Shown here piece by piece: positions 10,414 to 19,802 of a stretch of DNA of 64,000 nt. The stretch's first letter is position 1. Each line of letters starts with the position of its first letter. The stretch is from Phreatobacter sp. (GTDB lineage: Bacteria; Pseudomonadota; Alphaproteobacteria; Rhizobiales; Phreatobacteraceae): positions 372,001-436,000 of the forward strand of contig NZ_JAEULY010000009.1 in assembly GCF_016793595.1 (NCBI RefSeq), in the 5' to 3' direction. The position numbers were made by a program, and so were the translations under genes. The notes beneath the pieces were generated by a model, which saw only the letters and a program-made list of their open reading frames with translations, did no database searches and had not been told where the DNA came from.

Positions 10414-11931
10414 ATGCAGATCGAACCGGCCTTCGAGGCCTTCCAGCCCGTCCACGCCGCGGCCCGGCCGCAGGTGGTCTGGACGACGCTGGTGTCCGAT
10501 CTGGAAACGCCCGTCTCGGCCTATCTGAAGATCGCCGGTGGGAAGACCAATGCCTTCCTGCTGGAATCGGTCGAGGGCGGCGCGATCAAGGGCCGCTACT
10601 CGATCCTTGGCCTCGAACCCGACCTGATCTGGCGCTGCCGCGGTCAGGTCGCCGAGGTCAACCGCCGGCCCGCTGCCGACCGGAACACTTTCGCGCCGCT
10701 GCCCGACGCACCGCTCGCCGAGCTGCGCAAGCTGCTGGCCGAGAGCCGCATCGACATCCCCGAGCGCCTGCCGCCCATGGCGGCGGGTGTTTTCGGCTAT
10801 CTCGGCTACGACATGGTCCGACAGATGGAGCATCTGCCGGATGCCCCCCCCGACCCGCTCGGCCTGCCGGATTCGCTGTTCATCCGCCCGACCGTGGTTC
10901 TCGTCTTCGATGCCGTGAAAGACCAGATCACGGTGGTGACGCCGGTGCGCCCGCAGGCCGGCCAGACCGCCAAGGCGGCCTATGACCGCGCGGTGGACCG
11001 CCTGATCGGGGTCGTCGACGCTCTCGATACGCCGCTCGACAAGCAGACACCCCTGCCCGACCACGCCGAGATCATGGCCGGCCTCGTCTCGAACACCTCC
11101 GTCGAGGACTATTCGGCCATGGTGGATCGGGCGAAGGAGTACATCGCGGCCGGTGACATCTTCCAGGTCGTGCTGTCGCAGCGCTTCTCGACACCTTTCA
11201 CCCTGCCGCCCTTCTCGCTCTACCGGGCGCTCAGGCGCGTCAATCCCTCGCCGTTCCTCTATTATCTCGCCTTCGACGGCTTTTCCGTAGCCGGCTCATC
11301 GCCGGAAATCCTGGTGCGCGTCCGGGATGGCAGGGTCACGATACGCCCCATCGCCGGCACGCGTCCGCGGGGCGCGACGCCGGCCGAGGACAAGCGCCTC
11401 GGTGAGGAATTGCTCGCTGATCCAAAGGAACGCTCCGAGCATCTCATGCTGCTCGATCTCGGCCGCAACGATGTCGGCCGCGTCTCGCAGATCGGTACTG
11501 TCGAGGTGACCGACAAGTTCTTCCTCGAGCACTATTCCCACGTCATGCACATCGTCTCGAATGTCGAGGGCGAGCTCGACCCGAAACACGACCTGATCGA
11601 CGCCATGGCGGCGGGCTTTCCTGCCGGCACCGTCTCGGGCGCGCCCAAGGTGCGCGCCATGCAGATCATCGACGAACTGGAGAAGGAGAAGCGCGGCCTC
11701 TATGCCGGCTGCGTCGGCTATTTCTCCGCGACCGGCGCCATGGATACCTGCATCGTGCTGCGAACGGCCGTCGTGAAGGACGGCCAGATGTATGTTCAGG
11801 CGGGCGCCGGCATCGTCGCCGACAGCGTCAACGCGATGGAACAGGCCGAATGCGTCAACAAGGCGAAGGCCCTGCTCTACGCGGCCGACGAGGCGGTGAA
11901 GACGGCCGCGCGCGCCGGGAGGGGCCAGTGA
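10414..11931 (+). CDS. trpE: Anthranilate synthase component I
   Basis: TrpE converts chorismate to anthranilate with ammonia supplied by TrpG, the first tryptophan step. The 505-residue protein shows the tryptophan feedback motif LLES at residues 49-52 and the chorismate-binding core: GDIFQVVLSQRF, NPSPFLYYLAF, IRPIAGTRPRG, DLGRNDVGRV, SHVMHIVSNVEG, FPAGTVSGAPKVRAM and GAGIVADS. The start follows ATGAGGATGTC. It overlaps trpG by four bases (GTGA). TrpE and TrpG are separate, not fused as in some Rhizobium species. Confidence 0.97.
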   Translation: MQIEPAFEAFQPVHAAARPQVVWTTLVSDLETPVSAYLKIAGGKTNAFLLESVEGGAIKGRYSILGLEPDLIWRCRGQVAEVNRRPAADRNTFAPLPDAPLAELRKLLAESRIDIPERLPPMAAGVFGYLGYDMVRQMEHLPDAPPDPLGLPDSLFIRPTVVLVFDAVKDQITVVTPVRPQAGQTAKAAYDRAVDRLIGVVDALDTPLDKQTPLPDHAEIMAGLVSNTSVEDYSAMVDRAKEYIAAGDIFQVVLSQRFSTPFTLPPFSLYRALRRVNPSPFLYYLAFDGFSVAGSSPEILVRVRDGRVTIRPIAGTRPRGATPAEDKRLGEELLADPKERSEHLMLLDLGRNDVGRVSQIGTVEVTDKFFLEHYSHVMHIVSNVEGELDPKHDLIDAMAAGFPAGTVSGAPKVRAMQIIDELEKEKRGLYAGCVGYFSATGAMDTCIVLRTAVVKDGQMYVQAGAGIVADSVNAMEQAECVNKAKALLYAADEAVKTAARAGRGQ

Positions 11932-12542
11932 AGATCACCCTCATCGACAATTACGACAGTTTCACCTGGAACCTCGTCCACTATATCGGCGGGCAGGAGA
12001 TCGACGGCGCACGGCCGGATGTCGAGGTCATCCGCAACGACAAGACGACGGCCGATGCTGTGATCGCGGCGAAACCCGACGCCATCGTGCTCTCCCCCGG
12101 CCCCTGCACGCCCAACGAGGCCGGCATCTGCCTCGAACTGATCGGCAAGGCATCGGAAACGATCCCGATGTTCGGCGTCTGCCTCGGCCACCAGGCCATG
12201 GGTCAGGTCTTCGGCGGCGCGGTGGTCCGCGCGCCGAAGCCGATGCACGGCAAGGTGTCGGAGATCAGTCATTCCGGCCGCAGCGTCTTCCGCGGCATCA
12301 ACGGCCGCTTCCAGGCGACGCGCTACCATTCGCTGACGGTCGACCGGGCCGGCTGGCCCGATGCGCTGGAAATCACCGCCGAGTCCGATGACGGCGTCGT
12401 CATGGGGCTGATGCACCGCGAGCGCCCGGTCCATGGCGTGCAGTTTCATCCCGAGAGCATCGCCTCGGAGCATGGTCACCGGATGATCGGCAATTTCCTC
12501 GCCCTTGCATCCGAGTGGAACCGCAGCCACAAGCGTCCCTGA
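11928..12542 (+). CDS. trpG: Anthranilate synthase component II (glutamine amidotransferase)
   Basis: TrpG releases ammonia from glutamine for TrpE. The 204-residue protein starts with the GTG at 11928 ([19 protein letters not shown]), behind GGGAGGGG and overlapping the trpE stop. Features are [13 protein letters not shown] (oxyanion region), the nucleophile Cys85 in [12 protein letters not shown], and [12 protein letters not shown] with the catalytic His and Glu. The stop overlaps the trpD start as TGATG, so the trp genes are translated as a coupled set. A longer in-frame opening upstream lies within trpE and is not conserved. Confidence 0.96.
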   Translation: MKITLIDNYDSFTWNLVHYIGGQEIDGARPDVEVIRNDKTTADAVIAAKPDAIVLSPGPCTPNEAGICLELIGKASETIPMFGVCLGHQAMGQVFGGAVVRAPKPMHGKVSEISHSGRSVFRGINGRFQATRYHSLTVDRAGWPDALEITAESDDGVVMGLMHRERPVHGVQFHPESIASEHGHRMIGNFLALASEWNRSHKRP

Positions 12543-13558
12543 TGGAACAGTTCAAGACCCTCATCGCCAAGGCCGCGACCGGCGTCCCGCTGACGCGGGA
12601 GGAGGCCGTGACGGCCTTCGACCAGATCATGTCGGGCGACGCCACACCCTCGCAGATCGGCGGCTTCCTGATGGCCCTGCGCGTGCGCGGCGAGACCGTC
12701 GACGAGATCACCGGCGCGGTCATGGCCATGCGCGCCAAGATGGTGACCGTCGAGGCCCCGGCCGACGCGGTCGATGTGGTCGGCACCGGTGGCGATGCGT
12801 CCCACTCCCTCAACATCTCCACCTGCGCCGCCTTCATCGTGGCCGGCGCCGGCGTTCCGGTCGCCAAGCACGGCAACCGCGCCCTGTCCTCGCGCTCCGG
12901 CGCGGCCGACTGCCTGATGGCGCTCGGCGTCAAGATCGACCTCGGTCCGGCCGCCATCGCCCGCTGCATCCGCGAGGCCGGTATCGGCTTCATGTTCGCG
13001 CCCGCGCACCACCCCGCGATGAAATTCGTCGGCCCGACGCGCGTCGAACTCGGCACGCGGACGATCTTCAACCTGCTGGGGCCGCTCTCCAATCCGGCTG
13101 GTGTGAAGCGGCAGATGGTCGGCGTCTATTCGGGACAGTGGGTACGCCCGCTCGCCGAGGTCCTGAACAATCTCGGCTCCTCCCACGCCTGGGTGGTCCA
13201 CGGCTCGGACGGGCTCGACGAGGTGACCGGCACCGGTCCGAGCCAGGTTGCCGAACTCAAGGGCGGAACCGTCTCGACCTTCGAGATCGGTCCGGGCGAT
13301 GTCGGCCTCGCACCCTGTTCGCCTGCCGACCTGAAGGGCGGCGATGCCGCCTTCAACGCGGCGGCGCTGCGCGCGGTGCTCGCGGGGGCGCGCAATGCCT
13401 ATCGCGACGTCGCTGCGCTGAACGCCGCCGCCTCGCTGGTGGTTGCCGGCAAGGCCGCAACCCTGCCGGACGGTTTCGCGCTGGCACAGAAGAGCCTCGA
13501 CGAGGGCCATGCGGCGGCCCGGCTCGACCGGCTCGTCGCCGTCTCCTCCGCGACCTGA
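12542..13558 (+). CDS. trpD: Anthranilate phosphoribosyltransferase
   Basis: TrpD transfers phosphoribose from PRPP to anthranilate. The 338-residue protein has the PRPP-binding [16 protein letters not shown], the [21 protein letters not shown] segment, [11 protein letters not shown], and [24 protein letters not shown], all diagnostic. It begins at 12542, overlapping the trpG stop by one base. The trpC start lies five bases beyond its stop, so trpE to trpC form one operon. Confidence 0.97.
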   Translation: MEQFKTLIAKAATGVPLTREEAVTAFDQIMSGDATPSQIGGFLMALRVRGETVDEITGAVMAMRAKMVTVEAPADAVDVVGTGGDASHSLNISTCAAFIVAGAGVPVAKHGNRALSSRSGAADCLMALGVKIDLGPAAIARCIREAGIGFMFAPAHHPAMKFVGPTRVELGTRTIFNLLGPLSNPAGVKRQMVGVYSGQWVRPLAEVLNNLGSSHAWVVHGSDGLDEVTGTGPSQVAELKGGTVSTFEIGPGDVGLAPCSPADLKGGDAAFNAAALRAVLAGARNAYRDVAALNAAASLVVAGKAATLPDGFALAQKSLDEGHAAARLDRLVAVSSAT

Positions 13559-13562
13559 ACCG

Positions 13563-14351
13563 ATGGCCGATATTCTCAAGCAGATCGAGACCTACAAGCG
13601 CGAGGAAATCGCCGCCGCCAAGCGTTCTCGCCCGTTCTGGGTGGTCGATGCCGCCGCCCGCGCCGCCGATCCCATCCGTGGCTTCGCGCAAGCGATCGAG
13701 GCGAAGATCGCGGCCGGCAAGCCTGCCCTCATCGCCGAGATCAAGAAGGCGAGCCCGTCCAAGGGGCTGATCCGGCCGGACTTCGATCCCCCCGCGCTCG
13801 CGCGCGCATACGAGGCGGGCGGCGCCGCCTGCCTGTCCGTGCTGACCGATACGCCATCCTTCCAGGGCGCGCCGGAGTTCCTCACGGCCGCGCGTGCTGC
13901 CTGCGCCCTGCCCGCATTGCGCAAGGACTTCATGCACGACACCTATCAAGTGGCCGAGGCCCGGGCCTGGGGCGCGGACTGCATCCTCGTCATCATGGCG
14001 TCTGTCGATGACGCGCTGGCGGCCGATCTCATTGCGGCTGCCGACGACTACGGCATGGACGCCCTCGTCGAGGTCCACGACGATGCCGAACTCGACCGCG
14101 CACTCGCTCTGCCCTCGCGCCTCATCGGCATCAACAACCGCGACCTGCGTTCGTTCGAGGTGTCGCTCACGACGTCGGAGAGGCTGGCGCCGCGCGTGCC
14201 TGCCGACCGCATCGTCGTTGGCGAAAGCGGGATTTTTGTCCCATCGGATGTAGCACGCCTGAGACAAGTCGGTATCCGGACACTGCTCGTCGGCGAGAGT
14301 CTCATGCGTCAATCTGACGTTACGGAAGCGACACGCGCGCTCCTGACGTAA
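13563..14351 (+). CDS. trpC: Indole-3-glycerol-phosphate synthase
   Basis: TrpC closes the ring of the anthranilate-derived deoxyribulose phosphate to give indole-glycerol phosphate. The 262-residue barrel protein shows [80 protein letters not shown] and ESGIF, the standard active-site stations. Lys, Glu and Asn catalytic positions are all present. In many relatives moaC and moeA follow; here a TadG-like gene follows after 178 bases, so the operon probably ends here. Confidence 0.97.
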   Translation: MADILKQIETYKREEIAAAKRSRPFWVVDAAARAADPIRGFAQAIEAKIAAGKPALIAEIKKASPSKGLIRPDFDPPALARAYEAGGAACLSVLTDTPSFQGAPEFLTAARAACALPALRKDFMHDTYQVAEARAWGADCILVIMASVDDALAADLIAAADDYGMDALVEVHDDAELDRALALPSRLIGINNRDLRSFEVSLTTSERLAPRVPADRIVVGESGIFVPSDVARLRQVGIRTLLVGESLMRQSDVTEATRALLT

Positions 14352-14452
14352 GGCGACGCTGCGGAAGGTATCGTTCCGCTGCGTTTGCTGGAAAATCGGC
14401 GCAGATATGCTGAATTTCGGGTTAATCGAAACAACAGCATCTTCTCTTAATT

Positions 14453-14468
14453 GAATCACGCCCGATTC
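14453..14468. promoter_or_regulatory. Inverted pair of GANTC (CcrM) sites upstream of the TadG-like gene
   Basis: The AT-rich gap after trpC contains GAATC, six bases, then GATTC, so two GANTC motifs form an inverted repeat 62 bases before the TadG-like start. GANTC is the target of the CcrM cell-cycle methylase in alphaproteobacteria, and promoter GANTC sites can control transcription. That this site does so is an inference from position only. Confidence 0.3.
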
Positions 14469-14529
14469 CGTTTGCTTATTTGGTGCCCGTTATTCTCGTC
14501 CCCGGTCGCAGATTGGGGGGCATCATCCG

Positions 14530-15738
14530 ATGCTGAAGAAATTCCGGGAATTCGCACGGGACCGAAGGGGCGCGCTCGCCGTCGCCTTCGCCGTCGCCAT
14601 GTATCCGATCATGATGATGATCTGCGCGGCGGTGGATCTCAGTCGAATGAGCCAGCAGCAGGCGCGCCTGCAGGCCGCCCTTGACGCTGCCGCCCTGTTC
14701 GTTGCCCGCCTCGTCGCCGACGGCAAGGCGCCGGTCGATCTCAGCGCAGCCGCCCGCCAGATCGTCGAGGGCAACGTCAACCCGACCGAAATGTTCAACG
14801 TCACGGTATCGGCGGTGATGGACGGTAGCTCGGTGCGCGTCACCGGCTCGGGTCAGCTCAACCCGATGATCGCCAACATCCTCAGCGGCTCCAATCTTCA
14901 GGTCGCGGGTACAGCTGGCGCCATGTGGCGCACCAAGAAGATCGACCTCGTCCTCGTGCTCGACAATACCGGCTCGATGGCGAGCTCGGGCAAGATGACC
15001 GCGCTGAAGGACGCCGCCAAGAATCTGATCAACACCCTGGCAGCAGCGGCGAACCGTCCGGACGCCATCCGCATCGGCATCGTGCCCTTCGATGTGCAGG
15101 TTCGTGTCGGCACGACCTACAAGAACGAATCCTGGCTGACCTATGCTGGCGTCAGCGGCCTCAATTCCGGCAACTGGACCGGCTGCGTCGCCGATCGCGA
15201 CCAGAGCAACGACGTCACCGACACGACGCCCAGCACAGGCATTGCCTCGACCCTGTTCCCCGCGCGCAACTGCACCAACAGCGCGCTCACCTCGATCCTG
15301 CCGCTGACCACCGACTGGGCCGCCCTGCGTACCAAGGTCGACGCCATGTCGCCGGCCGGCAATACCAACGTCACGATCGGGCTGGTCTGGGGCTTCCACA
15401 TGCTGACACCGTCGCAACCGCTCACCACGGCACGGACGCTGGCGCAGGAGCCCGACCTCGAGCGCATCATCATCCTGCTCACCGACGGCGACAACACGCA
15501 GAACCGCTGGACCACGAACGGCACGTCGATCGACGCGCGCACGGACCTCGCTTGCACCAACGTCAAGGCAAACGGCATCCGCCTCTACACGATCCGCGTT
15601 ATCGACGGTGACGCCGCGCTGCTGCGCCGCTGCGCCACCCAGACCTCGATGTACTACGACGTCCGCACCGCCTCCGAACTCGGCCCGGTCTTCGCCCGCA
15701 TCGCCGCCGAGATCGGTCAGCTGCGCCTGACCCAGTAG
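14530..15738 (+). CDS. TadG-like pilus-assembly protein with von Willebrand factor A domain
   Basis: The 402-residue protein starts with a TadE/TadG-like head, FARDRRGALAVAFAVAMYPIMMMICAAVDLSR, where RRGA and the membrane helix are typical of Flp pilus pseudopilin-type proteins. A VWA domain runs from about residue 136 to 395. It opens with LVLVLDNTGSM (the metal-site DxTxS pattern) and contains ILLTDGDNTQ. Such proteins sit in the inner membrane with the VWA domain outside. No tadA, tadB, tadC or flp gene is nearby, so this is an orphan copy. It ends at a strong bidirectional terminator. Confidence 0.8.
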   Translation: MLKKFREFARDRRGALAVAFAVAMYPIMMMICAAVDLSRMSQQQARLQAALDAAALFVARLVADGKAPVDLSAAARQIVEGNVNPTEMFNVTVSAVMDGSSVRVTGSGQLNPMIANILSGSNLQVAGTAGAMWRTKKIDLVLVLDNTGSMASSGKMTALKDAAKNLINTLAAAANRPDAIRIGIVPFDVQVRVGTTYKNESWLTYAGVSGLNSGNWTGCVADRDQSNDVTDTTPSTGIASTLFPARNCTNSALTSILPLTTDWAALRTKVDAMSPAGNTNVTIGLVWGFHMLTPSQPLTTARTLAQEPDLERIIILLTDGDNTQNRWTTNGTSIDARTDLACTNVKANGIRLYTIRVIDGDAALLRRCATQTSMYYDVRTASELGPVFARIAAEIGQLRLTQ

Positions 15739-15756
15739 AACACCGCAGTTCAATGA

Positions 15757-15785
15757 AAAAGGCCCGGCGCAGTGCCGGGCCTTTT
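15757..15785. terminator. Bidirectional terminator between TadG-like gene and phasin
   Basis: A 12-base stem (AAAAGGCCCGGC paired with GCCGGGCCTTTT, loop GCAGT) has A-rich and T-rich ends on both strands. It lies 18 bases past the TadG-like stop and 26 bases past the phasin stop, so it can serve both convergent genes. Confidence 0.9.
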
Positions 15786-15811
15786 GCCTGTCTGATGGAG
15801 CGGGGCCGGTC

Positions 15812-16150
15812 CTATTTCGCCGGAGCCAGCTTGCCGAAAGTCGCCTCGTAGGGCTTGTAGGCTTCCTTGAACAGCTCGGAATAGAGCTCGCCGATCTTGG
15901 TCGCGCGCGCGATGGCGGCCTCGTAGGCGGCCTTCATATAGTCCGACTGCAGCTCGATCAGCTTGCCGAGGCTCTTCGCCGTCGCAAGCTTCTCCATCGC
16001 TGCCGAACCATCCTCGAAGGACTTCTTGGTGTAGTCGACGAACTCGGCCGCGATCGCCTGATAGCCCTTGGAAACGGCCGTCAGGCTCTTCACCGCGCTG
16101 TCCAGGCCTTCCTTGCCGAGCTTCTGCACGTCTTCCAGATTCTGTGCCAT
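15812..16150 (-). CDS. Phasin family protein
   Basis: The 112-residue helical protein (VQKLGKEGLDSAVKSLTAVSKGYQAIAAEFVDYTKKSFEDG, then AAMEKLATAKSLGKLIELQSDYMKAAYEAAI) has the phasin pattern: amphipathic helices, a KSFE stretch and the LIELQSDYMK hallmark. Phasins coat polyhydroxyalkanoate granules. No signal peptide is present, so it acts in the cytoplasm. GAGGAGG precedes the ATG. The upstream region holds an inverted repeat that could be a PhaR-type operator. Confidence 0.9.
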   Translation of the reverse strand: MAQNLEDVQKLGKEGLDSAVKSLTAVSKGYQAIAAEFVDYTKKSFEDGSAAMEKLATAKSLGKLIELQSDYMKAAYEAAIARATKIGELYSELFKEAYKPYEATFGKLAPAK

Positions 16151-16570
16151 GCATGCCTCCTCGAAGCGAAATCGCCGCTGCTTGATCGGGATGCGCGGAT
16201 GCGCGTGACGCCTCGGCGCCAGCGGATTGAAGCGCCGTTTCCGCAGTGCGTCAATTCATCTTTTGCATTGCAACAATTCCGTGACACCACGCCCCTCACC
16301 CACGCCGCACGGCTCATTCGCGACAGCCCGCGCGCCGGCTTAACTTCCTGGCAACCGCGAACGCTTACCGTCTTTGTCAACGCTCCCGTCGTGATGGGAG
16401 CGGCGTGTCGCGTACGGCTGCGTATCGCCGATCATGGTGTTGCGTCGCCGGCGGCCCTCCTGGGGTCGTCGGCTTTGCATTCCGGTCGCTGCGGAGCCCG
16501 CGCCACGCGAGGGACGAGTGTGCAGACCGGCGCCAGAAGGCCACCCGGTCATTGAGTCAGGGGTGGCGGA
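16151..16570. other. Divergent intergenic region between phasin and D,D-carboxypeptidase
   Basis: These 420 bases hold the start regions of two divergent genes. The only clear element is the TTGC-ATT-GCAA repeat at 16263. I see no further gene: open frames here are short and lack ribosome sites or recognisable protein sequence. Confidence 0.6.
16263..16273. promoter_or_regulatory. TTGC-N3-GCAA inverted repeat, possible PhaR operator
   Basis: The perfect palindrome TTGCATTGCAA lies 113 bases upstream of the phasin start. The PhaR repressors of Rhodobacter and Paracoccus, which control phasin genes, bind TGC/GCA half-sites separated by three bases, so this is a reasonable candidate. No phaR gene is in the window, so the assignment is inference. 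Confidence 0.4.
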
Positions 16571-18151
16571 ATGGCGACGATCAACGGCGCCGGGCGGACC
16601 GGAACAGCACGTTTCGGCTGGCGGGTGGCGGCGCTTGCAGCAGCCGCCATGGTTCTCGCGACATCCACGGCCACGGAAGCCCGGCCCCGCCGCTATGGCG
16701 GTTACGCGCCGGCCTATTCCGCCATCGTCATCGACGCCAAGACGGGCCAGACGCTGCACGCGGAGAGCGCCGACGCGCACCGCTTCCCCGCCTCCGTCAC
16801 CAAGGTCATGACGCTCTATCTGCTGTTCGAGCAGATCGAGGCCGGTCGTTTCACGCTGCAGTCGCCGCTGCGGGTATCGGCGGAAGCCGCTCGCCAGCCG
16901 CCCTCGAAGGTCGGCGTCCGTCCCGGCTCGACCATCACCGTCGAGGAGGCGATCCGCGCCCTCGTCACCAAATCCGCCAATGACGTCGCGGTCGTCATCG
17001 CCGAGAACATCTCCGGCGACGAGGAGAGCTTCGGCCAGCTCATGACCCGGCGCGCACGCGCCATCGGCATGAGCCGCACCACCTTCCGCAACGCCTCCGG
17101 CCTGCCGGATGCCGAGCAGGTGACCACTGCCCGCGATCTCGCCACCCTCGGCCGGGCGATCCAGGATCACTTCCCGCGCTACTGGCGCTATTTCCAGACC
17201 TATTCCTTCGCCTATCGCGGCGTGAACCACCGCAACCACAACCGCCTGCTCGGCCGCGTGGAAGGCGTGGACGGCATCAAGACCGGCTATACCCGCGCCT
17301 CCGGCTTCAATCTCCTGACCTCGGCCCGTCGCGGCGACCGCCAGATCGTCGCCGTCGTGCTCGGCGGCCGCTCCGGCGGCGCGCGCGATGCGCGGATGCG
17401 CCAGCTGGTCGAGGGCTTCTTCCCCCGCGCCTATGCTGGCGCCCGCACCGCCCCGATGGTCGCCCGCGCCTCCGAACCGGCACCGGCGCGCGTCCAGACC
17501 CGCATCGCCGTCGCAGCTCAGGTACCCGTGCCCGGCCGCCGCGAGCCGGTCGCCGCTCCGATGCCGATCACCCCGATGGCAGCCGCCGTTGTCGCGGCCG
17601 GCCAGACCCGTGGCGGCGCTTCGACCGGCGCCTCCGCCACCGCCCCGGTCGTCGCCAGCGCCCAGCCCCAGCGGCCGGTCATCCGGGCCGAGACGCCTCC
17701 GGCTCCGATGCCCGCCTCGACCCTCGCCTTCTCCGCGACGCGCCCCGCGCCCGCGCCGGTCCCCATGCCGGGCAACCCGAACCCGCGTCCCGGCGTGCTC
17801 GGCACCATCAGTTCGTCGCAGCTGACCACGGCCTCCGTGTCGCCGCGACCGGTGCAGATGGCTTCGGCCGGCAATGCTCCGGTCGCCGAGGCTCCGGCCC
17901 GCCGCCGGGGCGAGTGGTCGATCCAGATCGGCGCCTTCCCCACGGAAGAAGCCGCCCAGGCGACCCTGCGCGAAGCGCGCGAAGCCTCCGGCCGCCAGCT
18001 CGGCGCCGCCGATCCCTACACCGAGAAGGTGGAGCGCTCCGGCATGACTCTGGTTCGTGCCCGCTTTGCCGGCTTCGACCGCGCCAGCGCCGACGCCGCC
18101 TGCCGCGCCCTGCGCACCAGCGATTACGACTGCATCCCGGTCCGCAACTGA
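16571..18151 (+). CDS. D-alanyl-D-alanine carboxypeptidase with C-terminal SPOR domain
   Basis: The 526-residue protein carries a signal peptide (about residues 17-38), then a penicillin-binding peptidase S11 domain at about 45-280 with all three catalytic motifs: SVTK, SAN (KSANDV) and KTG (GIKTGYT). A Pro/Ala-rich linker of roughly 150 residues follows. The last 80 residues (WSIQIGAFPTEEAAQATL to the end) form a SPOR domain, which binds denuded glycan at the division site. It would trim peptidoglycan side chains in the periplasm, probably at the septum. This is a DacC/DacF-like enzyme; related alphaproteobacterial proteins have the same domain layout. Confidence 0.92.
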   Translation: MATINGAGRTGTARFGWRVAALAAAAMVLATSTATEARPRRYGGYAPAYSAIVIDAKTGQTLHAESADAHRFPASVTKVMTLYLLFEQIEAGRFTLQSPLRVSAEAARQPPSKVGVRPGSTITVEEAIRALVTKSANDVAVVIAENISGDEESFGQLMTRRARAIGMSRTTFRNASGLPDAEQVTTARDLATLGRAIQDHFPRYWRYFQTYSFAYRGVNHRNHNRLLGRVEGVDGIKTGYTRASGFNLLTSARRGDRQIVAVVLGGRSGGARDARMRQLVEGFFPRAYAGARTAPMVARASEPAPARVQTRIAVAAQVPVPGRREPVAAPMPITPMAAAVVAAGQTRGGASTGASATAPVVASAQPQRPVIRAETPPAPMPASTLAFSATRPAPAPVPMPGNPNPRPGVLGTISSSQLTTASVSPRPVQMASAGNAPVAEAPARRRGEWSIQIGAFPTEEAAQATLREAREASGRQLGAADPYTEKVERSGMTLVRARFAGFDRASADAACRALRTSDYDCIPVRN

Positions 18152-18182
18152 TCTGCGGACCAGTCACCGGATTTGATTTGTC

Positions 18183-18902
18183 TCAGGAGTTCCGGCGATG
18201 GCGTTCCAAGAGGGTGTCCTTGGCCTGGTTGACGCGGGACGCGAGCCACGTGGACCCGCCCTGGTCGGGATGCAGCTTCTTCATCAGCGCGCGATGCGCG
18301 GTGCGGATAGCGTCTTCACCCGCCCCCGGCTGAAGGCCAAGGATCTGGTGGGCCTCCTCCTCGGTCATGGCGCTCGAAGCCGCCGCGCCGCCCTGCCCCG
18401 CACCCGTATTGCCCTGAGCGTGTTCACGCCAGGCGGGATCCCGGCGGTCAAGATAAGCCTCGAGTAGCTGCGCGCTCTCGCCATCGATCTCGCCGAAGGC
18501 CTGGATGAGGCGCGGCAACGGGATCTGTTCCAGCGTCTGCCCGGCGAGCGATCCCGCGATGAACCGACCGCTCATCGCGCCGGTGTCGATGTCCAGCACC
18601 ATCTCGACGAAGCGCGAACGCACGGTGGACGACTGCCCCGGCGTCTTCGAGCCCGCCTGCCCCCAACCCGACAGCATGGACTGGCCCGGCACGATGCCGA
18701 GCAGCGTCGCGCCGGCGAGGAAAGCCGGCAGCGCCAGCTCCCACTGACCACGGGTGAGCAGGAACACCCCGAACACCATGACGGCGACGCCGCCGACCTT
18801 CTTCATCTGGTTCGACAGCCATTTCGGATTGGCGCCGAGCACCCGGTTCAGCGTGCCGGAAAAAACGATGAGGGCGATCAGGCCCGCGATGAAATAGGTC
18901 AT
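18183..18902 (-). CDS. Membrane-anchored J-domain (DnaJ-like) protein
   Basis: The 239-residue protein has two N-terminal hydrophobic segments (about residues 2-20 and 36-70), a middle region with LDIDTGAMSGRFIAG and a C-terminal J domain at about 180-239. That domain contains EEEAHQILGLQPGAGEDAIRTAHRALMKKLHPDQGG with the essential His-Pro-Asp. The topology of a membrane anchor followed by a terminal J domain resembles TIM14/Pam18 and DjlC-type cochaperones, which recruit DnaK to membranes. It starts nine bases after the VWA gene, so the two are cotranscribed and may act together. The partner chaperone is presumably DnaK, not in this window. Confidence 0.85.
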   Translation of the reverse strand: MTYFIAGLIALIVFSGTLNRVLGANPKWLSNQMKKVGGVAVMVFGVFLLTRGQWELALPAFLAGATLLGIVPGQSMLSGWGQAGSKTPGQSSTVRSRFVEMVLDIDTGAMSGRFIAGSLAGQTLEQIPLPRLIQAFGEIDGESAQLLEAYLDRRDPAWREHAQGNTGAGQGGAAASSAMTEEEAHQILGLQPGAGEDAIRTAHRALMKKLHPDQGGSTWLASRVNQAKDTLLERHRRNS

Positions 18903-18911
18903 GCGTGGATA

Positions 18912-19655
18912 CTACTTCATCTGCCCGAGCAGAAGCTGCGCCCCGCGCGAGCCTTTCGCCGCATCCGCCAGCGCCAGCCGTCCGCCCGAGGCGAATGCCG
19001 CGACGGCGCGCAGAAGCTCCGCGAGTTGGGACGCAGCGCCCGGATCGAAGCGGGCGAAGGCGCCGCGCGTGATGCGGGCGATCTCGCGATAGGCGTGTTC
19101 GGCGGCGGGATCGCCGCCCTCGAGGAAGGTGAAGACCGGCACCTTGGCCATGGCGAGACGGCCCGCCTTGCCACAGAGGTCGTCGAGACTCTCCTCCATC
19201 GCGTCGCCGACATAGACGAGCGCGTGAACGCGCTTGTCGGCCGCCTCATCGGCCGCATGGGCCAGCACCCGACCGATCTGGGTCTGGCCGCCGACGCAGG
19301 CGACCTTGCGCATGAGCTCCTTCAGCCGCTGCGCCTCCGTCACCCAGCCGGACGAGCGGCATTCACCCATGCCGCGAAAGAAAACGAGCTGGATGTCCAG
19401 CGTGCCGACCTTCGCGGCCTCGGTGAACATCTGGCCGGTGATCTCCTGCGCCATGCCCCAGGTCGGTTCGCGGCTGGCGGTGGCATCGAGGGCGAAGACC
19501 AGCCGGCCGCGTTCGCCCGGCACCTTGGGCGCGCCGACGGCAGCGGCCTTCTTCAGGAATGCGGAGATGTCGGCCGCGCCGGAGGTCGCAACACCGCCGG
19601 TCCGCGCCTGTGCAGGCGTCGCGCTTCCGGCGGCAAGGGGATTCTTCTCGCTCAT
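18912..19655 (-). CDS. VWA-domain protein paired with the J-domain gene
   Basis: The 247-residue protein has no signal peptide or membrane helix, so it is cytoplasmic. After a Ser/Ala/Gly-rich head comes a von Willebrand A domain from about residue 47. It opens with LVFALDATASREPTW, where the DxTxS metal site is present, and continues through QLVFFRGMGECRSSGWV, VGGQTQIGRVLAHA and ALVYVGDAMEESLDDL. The function is unknown; VWA proteins usually scaffold protein interactions through a bound metal. Its immediate downstream neighbour is the membrane J-domain protein, suggesting a joint chaperone-related role. Confidence 0.8.
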   Translation of the reverse strand: MSEKNPLAAGSATPAQARTGGVATSGAADISAFLKKAAAVGAPKVPGERGRLVFALDATASREPTWGMAQEITGQMFTEAAKVGTLDIQLVFFRGMGECRSSGWVTEAQRLKELMRKVACVGGQTQIGRVLAHAADEAADKRVHALVYVGDAMEESLDDLCGKAGRLAMAKVPVFTFLEGGDPAAEHAYREIARITRGAFARFDPGAASQLAELLRAVAAFASGGRLALADAAKGSRGAQLLLGQMK

Positions 19656-19802
19656 CGGCTCAATCTGGCGCGGCGAGCGGGGAATGCAAGCCGGATCGCC
19701 GGAGAGGAACGGCCAGATGGCCTAGGCCGCCTGCAATCGGTTGCCCGCAGCCCCACCTGCGCTAGCTTCCCTTGCGTTGTCGCGAACCCAAGGGTCTCCG
19801 CC

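Noticed and set aside
14352..14529. CtrA site from the TTAA motifs after trpC
   Set aside because: The two TTAA motifs are about 20 bases apart, not the seven needed.
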